A stretch of DNA of 64,000 bases from Liolophura sinensis. Lineage: Eukaryota; Mollusca; Polyplacophora; Chitonida; Chitonidae. The stretch is taken from contig NC_088300.1 of NCBI RefSeq assembly GCF_032854445.1, forward strand, positions 7,750,001 to 7,814,000, read 5' to 3'. Shown piece after piece: positions 34,101 to 46,100 of the stretch; the stretch's first letter is position 1, and each line of letters begins with the position of its first letter. A model generated the notes under the pieces. That model did not search any database. It had not been told where the DNA came from and saw only the letters and a program-made list of their open reading frames with translations. Position numbers and translations under genes: made by a program.

Positions 34101-37100
34101 TAATCATGCTAATTGAGTTAACATCACATGCCCTTATCAGGTTACCATGTATACATGTCTGTGTTAGGTTCACAGCTGTTACACAGCTCCTGGGTGGTCA
34201 CTGTGGTGCGCCGGGCGCTTATCCACGAGAGTGTCTACGTTGTCATGTGGGGGGTCAAGGCTCTCTTAAGGTCGGATCCTCAGAAGTTCCCACTCCTTCA
34301 TCAGGGTCAGGATGAGGTGAGGAAAAGGTTTTAGAAGTATTTATAAAATATATGCTGTTAACAATTTTTGTTGATCCAACAAAAAGCTATTGATAAATGA
34401 AAAGCAGCTCTTTAAAGATGCTTATAACTGATTAGAAGAGCATGAATTCAGTCAAAATCTTATATACACAAATTTGTACATCACTTTAATTTGATCTTAA
34501 GACTTGTGTTAACCAGACAGGGTATGCATGTTTTTCACTCTGATTTCCCAGATAAGCATTAAATCAAAAAGAAATGTATGAACTAATCAATTCACTAGTA
34601 CTTTGATTTTTCTTAATATGTATTCTTTATTTAAAACAGTTCATCTCAGGAGAATTTCTGATTGCATTGAAAGAAACTCGTCTATACTGCAGGTATGTCT
34701 AGGCTTGTGTGCGGCCATATTTATTCTTTCTGCTTTTCATTTGTTACAACAAGACACGGTTACAAAACGGGACATTCATTTTCTTTTTTCAGCTTCAGTT
34801 TCAGAGATCTGATTCATCTTAACTCTCTAATGTGGTGAACAGGTTTGTTTGTGTTTTAGTTAGTGTTATAAGATGGCTAATCAAATTATCAGCGCCTTAA
34901 TTTCTCCTGTATGCCTCTTTAACCAAGTGGTGATTTATTTATTTCAGTTTTATCTAATGCCATATTCAAGACTTATTTGATAGAAGTCGGCTTTGAATGT
35001 TGCTGTTGCAAATGACCATATACACACTTACCAAACTGCATGTAGAGCCTGGACTATAAGCACTACTGACTAACTGGAGGAGTAGACTGTAGACTATGTT
35101 CAGTATGTGGTAGGCTCTGCTCATAGTCAACCCATAGTCTGCTCATGACTGTCTTGTTTCAGGGAACCAAAGGAACCCATGGGAAGCCAGCCTGAGATTG
35201 GACATCTTGTGTGTGAATTCCTTCTCAAATGCTGGAAAACTCTGGAGTCCCACAAAAGAGGTATAAAGAAACGGAAAACTGAATGAGTGAAGAGCGAATG
35301 AATAATTGACTGAATGCTCCAACGTTTAAATCATTGTGATTGAAATAAACTGGTGAAACTTGAAAGTTTTGTGCAGTCTTAAAATACAGTGCCGTATTTA
35401 ATGTTATGCCTAGAAAATGTTTTTTTCCATGTTCATCATTGACTTTTTTTCTTTAGCTGAGTTTTTCAGAGGGATTTTATTGAAGATCAGGGGAGATAAC
35501 TGGGGTCAGTTTCCACTGGTCTACCTGTGGCAGGGTCTGGCGGGCTTGCCAGTCAGTAGCCTGTGGAACAAAGAGTCTGTCCTCGCTATAAGGTACAGAA
35601 AATCTGATGTGACAAGATACCAACAATCAGCAGATCTTTTAACAGTCCTAGAATCCTCTCACTCCACACTTTTAGGACATTTCTTCTGTTAAAACACTCA
35701 TACATATACGTTTTGTATCAAATGAGAGTTTGATAGCTTCCTGAGATATATCATACCTGTTGAAAACTGTGCTTTTGGTTACACAGCTAGGCACTTTGTG
35801 TGTTGATCACACAGAATGGTCATGTCTGACATTTGTAACTTTACAGAGAAATCATGTCAACCAGTCTGACAACAGTGGAACAGTTCAACAGAGGGGCTAT
35901 TCAGTGTTTTCTTGTTGAATCTCTGGTAAATTTGATGGATCTGGTGAGTTACTTTGTTTCATAATCATTAATTCCTCTAATGGTTGAACTATGAAATGAG
36001 TACTGCAATTTACCGTATCATGTTTTAAGTGGGTCACTATAGCAGCAAGATACAGGTTTTTTTTGTCTTCACCAACCTAAAGGTCATAGAGGTAAAATAT
36101 GAAACTGAAAACACTAGTTAATCATTGGAAATCAATATATACAAATCACTGATCAAATAAATAAACAATATTTGTTTTATCTTGTTTGCAGGAACTTGTC
36201 ACTCCTGCAGACTTTTCGGTTGTTTTAGCAGCATGCTCTAATGAGGAGAGTCTTCAAAGGGGAACAACTCTCTGGAAGACGGTGGCTTCAAGACTGAACC
36301 TGATAGCTGTAGACAATAAAAGCCCAGAAAATTGGACTAAAGCAGGGCTTGAGGTCTGGATTCAGACATCTATTATCCATTACTTGAAGGCTGAGGAGAA
36401 ATCAGGTGGGATTTTTTATCTTCAGCTCCCAGCTATTAAATGTTGGATCATAGAGATGTATGTGATATTTTCAAGCTATTACATAAGGAGCCACTTGTGA
36501 TATACACAATACATTTTGAGTAAAATCAGTCAAGACTCCATAGTGTTTTTAACAGGTTAAGATATTCAGTGATATTTATACCTCTAAGATTAAAACAGTG
36601 GATTTATGGTTTTGGAATGTAACATTGTAGCACATTCAGATATGTTACAGTCAAACCAGTCACAATAGGAAGGTCAAAGAATACATGGATGGATAGTGGA
36701 ATCCTTCATACAAGTTGACTGTTGACTATGTTCACGTAACTTGTTACAAGTTAAGCTGTTAAAGCATCATCTGGCGTTAACTCTTCATAAATCAGTGTGT
36801 TCAGTGTTGATGTGTTTGTAATTTCAGCTTCAGGTTATCAGCTTCAGTTGAGTCGCATATTACTGTTGTTTGTGGATGGGTGTGGCCATTGTGAATCAGA
36901 AGTGACCGGTCAGAATGCAGTATTGCCTTTCTTGAACAGCTGCTTGTCACCTGTAACTGACGTCCTGTCAAGGCTTATAAACCATGCCTACCTGTCCATT
37001 GAGAAAGGTGACAGAGCTGTTGAGTTGCTGATGTCTCTTCTGGAAGGAGCTATTTCTGGTACTGGTCAATCTTTGCTTTTAGCATACATCATATTAATTA

Positions 37101-40100
37101 TTATTACTAGTTTCCAAGAAATTTTAGTGATAAATTATTTTTAAAGTCTGGAATGTGCACCATCCTGTTAGTTCCCTTGTTGCGCTTTTAACCATTTGAA
37201 TTTAAGCTGTCATGCATTCCAGCCCTGAAATGAATTATTTGAACTCATTTTTTTTTTTTTTTTTCATTTTTATGTTTTGAGGATTATATTTAGTTATTTA
37301 ACGTGATAGTGCAATTATGTGGCAAGTCAAAGCATGGGGAAAAAAATCACCAAACCCATATCAAGATGAGTGGTGGAACCAAATGATGAGGACAAATCTC
37401 CTGTTGAATTTTATATTTTTATGTGTTTTTAAATATATACAGGATTTTGAGCAGTGTTTTCCTTTGGGATTTTCATGGTTTTCACCACTATCACCTGAAG
37501 AAAAACACCCTGGACAGTAAACAATATTCATCGTCCTGTTTTCCTTCTGTTTGTTATGTAGAATCTGTTAGCCCAGATGATCCTGTGGTCAAGCTTCTCT
37601 TGGTGACCACAGGTCAATTCCTGGAGGAGATTGTTCATCAGATCATAAGAGGAAAAGATCAGGTGACATGTGTAAGTAACCTCATGTTGTGACTATGGTT
37701 TTGGGTACGCAGAACAATATTTGCGTTAGACATTTCAACAGGATCTTGATATCAATATATTTACAGAGGTCTATAAGTTTAAATGGCAATGCAAAAAGCT
37801 TTTGCTGCACTGTTGTTTTGAAACACTGGGATATTGGGGACATGCTACTTCTATCTACTTTAGTGTGTAACATTGTATTCTATACATTGTGGAATTGGGA
37901 AATGTAATCTTGGTCTATTTACTATCTTGGTGTAAATAATATATATTTGGCATGTGTCTGTTAAATATACTACTGTTATCGGTCCTGTTACTTGGCCTAT
38001 ATAGACCAGTTGGATTGGATGTGAATAAAATAAACCAAAACAAAACAGAATTTGTGAAGGGTTTAAATATAAAAGTTTGTGATATACTCCTATGTTTTTT
38101 ATCTTTTTTACATACAGACAGAAAATTTGTCCCCTGTTTATTCATATCTCCACGTACTGAAGATTCTAGGACATAGGATGTGTGTGATCATATTGGTGGA
38201 CACCGCCTGATGCAGGTTCTCTCTGAGTAGTCAAGTGGTCAGTAACTGTGACAAACAAACTGACCACTGACCAGACAACTCAAGACCAGGTAAGAGTTTC
38301 CTTTCAGAACGCCAGGCATGGTACAGAAGTTTTCCAAAGCTGGATAAGGACATTTTTAAACTTGCATCAGAATGGCCTTATGATTGTCTCATGTGTAGAT
38401 AAAGATGTAAAAGATATTAATGTGTAGGTAAATACTTCAGTCACTATTCTGTATAATGACAAAAGGCATATCAAATTACATTTCTTGTGAATTTTTGAAG
38501 TTGGCTGACATGTATAGTGTGAATGTTGTTTTAACAACGAACCAGTCGTGATGAATTCACACAAATTGTATTTAAGTTATGTTGCTCTAAATTTGTGTAG
38601 AGGTTGAGGAGTTAGTTTATTTTACAATCTCGTTTTTGTTTTTGTAGGTGACAAAGCAGGATCAGATGGTGCGTTTTGTTGCCATGGTGTTACTAGGGAA
38701 GGTGACAGAGATCTTCTCTACCATCAGGGACTCATCTGGGGACACTGGCGTCTGAGTGGCTACATATTCCTGTCATACAAGAAATTGATCATTTTGTGTC
38801 CACACTTAAAATGCAACCAGGGCTGTCCAAACCAATGTACAGGGATAACCCAGAAAGGTGGGAGAATATTGTGATGAAGGTTGTGAAAGCTGGTAATTTC
38901 AACAAATATGATTATGTGCTTGTAGAAAAGCCTGCTTCCACTCACAACAGCTGAGTGACATCACCAATGGTGTCAGCTGCAACACTACAAGGTGGTCACT
39001 GCAACTGCTATTAGTAGGTCAGTGCCAAAGGCTGTGATTGGTTGGTTGGATTGGTGCAGTGATTTTGCGCACTCCTCCTCTGTGCAATACATGGAGACAA
39101 CTCTTTGTGAAATCCTACAGATGAAGCCATATCCCATGCATAAGATTACTACATTATGCCACCAAAGTGTTTTTGACTTCTGTCTGACCAGCAAGCATGT
39201 GACGACAAGGTGTCTATGAGTAAAATGTGATAGGCTGTTGCGTACTGTCTGTGGCATTTTTTATAAACATATATTTAAGTTAAAAGCTGAGGTGAACATT
39301 TAAATCATGATGACTAGTAATGAAAACATGAGATTTTCAGAAGCAGCTGTTTGGGTTACAGAGTGAGCACAGACAGAAGTGTAAGCCAGAAGGGCCTGGG
39401 GGAAGTTAGTGACCCTTTACTTGAGAAGCCAGTGGCTGTGTTTTTGAGTTCTGCCTTCCAGTGGAACAGATAAGCCTGTGGCTCTCCACTCCCTGGACAC
39501 CTGCTTTGAGGCCCTGGTGCTTGGGTCAGGAGACAGTTCTTTACCTGTGATACGCTGCGTACAAAACTTCTCCCAAAGGTGAGCTTTGTGCCATATTTTA
39601 GGTGACAGTGTTAAATAAACGCTAATTGAAATGGCATGTATATGTACTTGTAAGCCTTTAGTTTTGTGGTGAAAAGTTAGGCAGAGGTGCACCTTACTCC
39701 TGGGTACTCTGTGCCTAATTTGGCTGTTTTGCTTGTGTATCAATTGAAGATTATGGTTGATTGCATATTTTGCAAAAAGTCAAGAAAGATGAACAGCAGG
39801 TGAAAGAGATAGTTTATTGATATCAGTAACCAGGCTTATTTTCCCATAATGTGTAAAGTTAAGGTGACATTGAGTTTTTTTAGGTACTGTTCATTGTATT
39901 GGATCCTAAGTGCCTGTGTGATTATGTGTGCAGTGTTTAGAGGCTGACCAAGAGGTATGGTGGTACAAGCCATAGAGAGAGTATGGTGCAGACTGAGAGA
40001 AGACTGGAGATGTGTCATCTTCTGGCCAGAGTTTACTGGCCTTTGTAGCCATGGCCTTCCAGCCTACATTGGTAACCAGCAGTAAACACCCTTCAGTGAC

Positions 40101-43100
40101 TAAAATGCTTTTTCAAGTAGTTCCTCTTCACAATTTTATTGATGCAGTCAGATACTGTCTTTGATTTATTCATTGTTCTAAAGATTTGTCTTCGTTATAA
40201 TCAAGTCATTCTAGCTGGGGAAAATTCAATGTGGGCTCTGGAGAGGTAAGATAGGCTTTCTGAGATGTTATCTGCTGTTAATAGATTCTTCCTTTGCTTG
40301 GTAATATGTAAAGAGGATGAGATAAGTGAGAAAAAATAAACACATGAGCATTACAAAGTTACCTTGTGTTTGTGTGCTGATTTATTTGGCATATAAATTT
40401 GCAAGAACAGTTTTTCAGATTGTGTAATGTATGTATAATGACATCTCGAAAATTCTTCCATCTTTCAGTATGCGAAAGAGTTGATGATTCAAGGAGAGGA
40501 GAGGAAGAGGAGTAGCCAATGTACTAGTCGCTCAGTTATGTGAAGTCTTCTCAGGGGACAGAACTCTAGCTGCTGCAGCCGACTTCTGTAATATTGTGGC
40601 AGAGGCCTGCGTGTTCGGGAGTTTACCACAAAGGATAGATAAGTAAGTCAGCTATGATATCAGACTTTAATTTGTCTTTGTATTTCTAATTCAACAAACA
40701 CAGGAGTATGTTCATCCAGGTGTAAGAACACTCAGTAACTGTTGACTAAATGGAGAACAATATGTATCATTCAAATGATCTTTGGCTGGTTGTGGTTTGA
40801 AATACTTCCTGTTCTAGCGAAATGTCCTGGTTTTGTCTTTGGCTGTCTCAAATTTCCTCCACCTGTGCCTCTGACAACCATCATTAAAGTGAAATATTCT
40901 TGAGTATGGTATTTAACCCCAGTCAAACAAAAGATAAAGCAAAAGAAAACCAAAGGTGTATATGTTGACATGGGCTATTTCCTTGATCATCATGTGTATG
41001 TATGCTTATTTAAAACAAATATCGGCTTCATTTCAGGACCTGGTTTGAAACCTGTGCGTACATTGACAGTTTAGGAGATAACTGCACAGTAAACACTCTT
41101 TTCCCATAGTAAGTGAGTTAGGCAATAATCTAACTAAGGTTTTAAGCATTGTGAACCGTTATGTAACCTTCATTATAGTCTTATTTCATGACAATGAGGA
41201 AACTGATAGTGTTTTTTTATGGGTTTACTTCAGAGGGATGTTCTAAACTTTCATGAAGATTGATTACATGTACAGTGACTTACCTTAGTGTACAATCTGG
41301 TGCCATTATTCCACAGTATGAAATCATAATCTAGATTTATGAGACGGGTAACGATGCTGAATGGAAAGGGCACTTCATCTCCAGGAAAGGAACAACTGAA
41401 GCTAAAGTTAACTTCAGAGGTGATTTTTAACCTAACTTTATTTGGGTAGGGTGAGAAGATCAGACTCTTGGTTAATTGTGGATTAACATCAGTTAGGCCT
41501 GGGCTATTGGATACCAGCTATGGAAAACTGCTCATGGTGGGAAATTGGGTTTGCTCATTAAGGCCCCGCACAATTGCCTGAATAGCTGTCAGGAAATAAT
41601 TTCACAGGGATCAGGATATAATCGACCTGTCGGAAAAAGAAATGTGCAAAGAACTAAATTCACAGGGTGTTACCAGAGTGAGGGTTTCTCAATGAAGACA
41701 GCTGGTAATATCCTAAAATTAAACACATATCTTTTGACCTTTAATAGGGTTAGTGTAAACTAATTTTCAGTCAAACACTTTTCAACAGCCATAAGTTTGG
41801 TCACGGCAAGGGCCAATGTAAAAATATTTTTATCTGAGCGTCAGTTTAAGGTTTAGTTGTGGTCCACTTTTTCTGACTCATATGAGCAGGAAGTGGGTGT
41901 ACCCTACAACGTTATTTTATCACCAACTCTGTTTAACATAAAAATAAATAGCTTAGCAAAAACCTGACATCGGGCGCAGAGGGTTCTTTATATGTTGATG
42001 ATTTCCATATATATGCTACAGATTATGCTAAATAAATGCTAAAACATGCTAATATGCTAAAGATATGAATAATATTGAATGTCAGTTGCAGCTTGTCTCA
42101 ATAAAATTGAGAAATGAGCATCTGGCAACAGCTATAGATTTTCCACGGCTAATAAACTATCGTTTATACCTTATATTAAAATGCTTCAAGCTAAATGCAC
42201 AAAGGCTCTTGATGTTATTAAGGTCATGTCTAACACCGATTGTGGTGCTGACCACTCTGTTTTATTAAAACTGTATCGTTTTGTAATGAGATCTGAATTG
42301 GACTTTGGGTTCATCATTACAGTTCCGCTAGGAAATCGTTTTAAACCCATTTGTCTGTTTTTGTTTTCATTTTTGATGTTTTCATCTCATCAAAAATCAT
42401 TTACTATCTCCTGCTTTGAACTTGTTCTCATCATGATATAACTGGAAAATTGTGGATGTGGTTTTAAGCCATAATCCTTCATTCATTCATTCATTCATTC
42501 TGTTGAAACTGCTATTCCTTGTTCACAGTTTAGGACATCCTGATGCCATGGTGCGTGTTACTATCATCAACTTCTTGACAAAGTTACAGCCGACATCTGA
42601 GGACCATAGCTGTTTTGTGGCACAACTTATCCATGCACTTATGCGTAAACACGAGGATGTCAACAGGATGAAGGCAGCGTGGAATTTTGTGAACTCCCTG
42701 CAGCACCGTGTGAGACATCGTGTTTCGCAGGCTCTGCTCTTACTGGAACCTTTTATTCAGATGAAGGTTTGTACAACACAGACGTTCACACTACTGGTAA
42801 TATCAGGATCCAGGGGCTAACATTCAAAGCAAATATCACAACTGTACAATACTTTGCTATTACGCTGTAGCTCTCATGGTATTAATAGGTCACTGGTGTA
42901 TTAAGTGCAGTTGAGGACACTTGGCTAAAGTATCACTTTTGCCACAGCTGACCAACCTTTGAACATGCAATGAAGCCTTGCACTCAAATCCAGCTCCATC
43001 TGGAAGCAGCTTTGTGTAAGAGCATGTTTCTAGTACGTGGTGAGATTGGATTGGTTTTGGGAATGTCCAAGTAGCATGTATAGGCTTTACTCACAGTAAT

Positions 43101-46100
43101 GTTTACCATCACCTTAAAGGTATCCTCTAAGCCTGGTTCTCATTACAAGTTAGTATCCTGTAAGCCTGGTTCTCATTACAAGTTAGTATCCTGTAAGCCT
43201 GGTTCTCATTACAAGTTATTATCCTGTAAGCCTGGTTCTCATTACAAGTTAGTATCCTGTAAGCCTGGTTCTCATTACAAGTTAGTATCCTCTAAGCCTG
43301 GTTCTCATTACAAGTTAGTATCCGGTAAGCCTGGTTCTCATTACAAGTTAGTATCATGTAAGCCTGGTTCTCATTAAAAGTTAGTATCATGTAAGCCTGG
43401 TTCTCATTACAAGTTAGTATCATGTAAGCCTGGTTCTCATTACAAGTTAGTATCATATAAGCTTGTTTCTCATTACAAGTTAATGTCATGTAAGCCTGGT
43501 TCTTATTACAAGTTAGTGTCATGTAATCCTGGTTCTTATTACAAGTTAGTATCATGTAAGCCTGGTTCTCATTACAAGTTAGTATCCTGTAAGCCTTGTT
43601 CTCATTACAAGTTAATATCATGTAAGCCTGGTTCTCATTACAAGTTAGTATCCTGTAAGCGTGGTTCTCATTACAAGTTAGTATCCTGTAAGCGTGGTTC
43701 TCATTGCAAGTTAGTATCCTGTAAGCGTGGCTCTCATTGCAAGTTAGTATCATGTAAGCCTGGTTCTCATTACAAGTTAGTATCGTGTAAGCCTGTTTCT
43801 CATTACAAGTTAGTATCCTGTAAGCCTGGTTCTCATTACAAGTTAGTATCATGTAAGCGTGGTTCTCATTGCAAGTTAGTATCCTGTAAGCGTGGTTCTC
43901 ATTGCAAGTTAGTATCCTGTAAGCCTGTTTCTCATTACAAGTTAGTATCCTGTAAGCCTGTTTCTCATTACAAGTTAGTATCATGTAAGCCTGGTTCTCA
44001 TTACAAGTTAGTATCGTGTAAGCCTGTTTCTCATTACAAGTTAGTATCCTGTAAGCCTGGTTCTCATTACAAGTTAGTATCCTGTAAGCGTGGTTCTCAT
44101 TACAAGTTAGTGTCGTGTAAGCCTGGTTCTCATTGCAAGTTAGTATCCTGTAAGTGTGGCTCTCATTGCAAGTTAGTATCCGGTAAGCCTGGTTCTCATT
44201 ACAAGTTAGTATCATGTAAGCCTGTTTCTCATTACACGTTAGTATCCTGTAAGCCTGGTTCTCATTACAAGTTAGTATCCTGTAAGCCTGGTTCTCATTA
44301 CAAGTTAGTATCATGTAAGCGTGGTTCTCATTGCAAGTTAGTATCCTGTAAGCGTGGTTCTCATTGCAAGTTAGTATCATGTAAGCCTGTTTCTCATTAC
44401 AAGTTAGTATCATGTAAGCCTGTTTATCATTACAAGTTAGTATCCTGTAAGCCTGGTTCTCATTACAAGTTAGTATCATGTAAGCGTGGTTCTCATTGCA
44501 AGTTAGTATCCTGTAAGCGTGGTTCTCATTGCAAGTTAGTATCCTGTAAGCGTGGTTCTCATTGCAAGTTAGTATCATGTAAGCCTGTTTCTCATTACAA
44601 GTTAGTATCATGTAAGCCTGTTTCTCATTACAAGTTAGTATCCTGTAAGCCTGGTTCTCATTACAAGTTAGTATCCTGTAAGCCTGGTTCTCATTACAAG
44701 TTAGTATCATGTAAGCGTGGTTCTCATTGCAAGTTAGTATCATGTAAGCGTGGTTCTCATTGCAAGTTAGTATCCTGTAAGCGTGGTTCTCATTGCAAGT
44801 TAGTATCCTGTAAGCGTGGTTCTCATTGCAAGTTAGTATCATGTAAGCCTGTTTCTCATTACAAGTTAGTATCATGTAAGCCTGTTTCTCATTACAAGTT
44901 AGTATCCTGTAAGCCTGGTTCTCATTACAAGTTAGTATCATGTAAGCGTGGTTCTCATTGCAAGTTAGTATCCTGTAAGCGTGGTTCTCATTGCAAGTTA
45001 GTATCATGTAAGCCTGTTTCTCATTGCAAGTTAGTATCATGTAAGCCTGTTTCTCATTACAAGTTAGTATCCTGTAAGCCTGGTTCTCACTACAAGTTAG
45101 TATCATGTAAGCCTGGTTCTCATTACAAGTTAGTATCATGTAAGAATGAAGCCTTCTCATTGTTATCATTGTCTGATTTTTACTTATCTTACTTGGGGGA
45201 GTATGATCCTTTCAGAATTCACCTTTCGTTTACAAAAAATCTCCATAGCAATTCATTTTCATATGCAAGTTTTGTTTTTTCAGCAGAAGTTAACAGTCCA
45301 GGGGTACATCTGGTCATTGTTAGCACAGGTACAAAATTCTCATGGCTGCTGATTTTCATGTGCAAGTTTTTTTTTATCATCAGGATTTAACAAACATGGT
45401 CTGGGGGTATATCTGGTCAGTGTTAGCACAGGAGACTCAGCCTTCAGTGAGGAATCTTCTGGAGTGGCTAGCACTGCGGCTACTGGTCAGGCACCATCAC
45501 CTGCATCCCAGACTCTGGAGCCTCTTTGACAATACACCTGTAAGTGGTTGAACATTTGATAACTGAAGACAGTCTGCCACAAGCAGACACCTTCATAATA
45601 CCACTAAAACACAAGTATTATTTACTGGAGAATTAAGCTTTAAACAAACTGGCCAAAAATATATAAAAAGTGGTTTAGTGTGATCATTGTGATGACAGAT
45701 AAGACTTGTGTTTTCAGGTGACGGAGCAGCGACACCTGTCCATCTGCTCTCTACTCTTTGTAGTGGCACACCTGGGGTGCCATCTGCCTACTCACCTTCA
45801 GGTAAGCTTGTTGCACTATGTTTTTGCCTAATTTAGATAGAGAATTTATGAAGGAAATAAATTTAAATATTATATGGCAACAGCGTACTTCATTACTTGG
45901 ATATTTGTCTGGACAGTATATATTTACAGTTTGAGAGAATAACCCAATTAACATACATGTATATATAAATTTATTTTATGTGTGTGTAAAGATGTGAACC
46001 AACTGGGATTATTTTGTTGCTTTATGTGTTTGAAATAAAAGGAATTGTACATTTATGTAAATGGTTGGGTTGTCATAATACAGATTCACAGACAAATCTC

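Noticed and set aside
39340-39461. Extra TARBP1 exon reading [20 protein letters not shown]
   Set aside because: It is open and in phase, but would then run into a TAA just inside the next coding block. The direct join 39209 to 39462 fits phase without it, so it is more likely intron.
43120-45144. CRISPR array
   Set aside because: Direct repeats here have no unique spacers and the sequence is animal; it is a minisatellite. The same holds for the 30-, 62- and 63-bp arrays.
43292-45390. Frames of 625 and 635 codons on opposite strands that look like a repeat protein
   Set aside because: They are a by-product of a 33-bp tandem repeat without stops. The array lies between in-phase TARBP1 exons, and the composition repeats exactly with the DNA unit.
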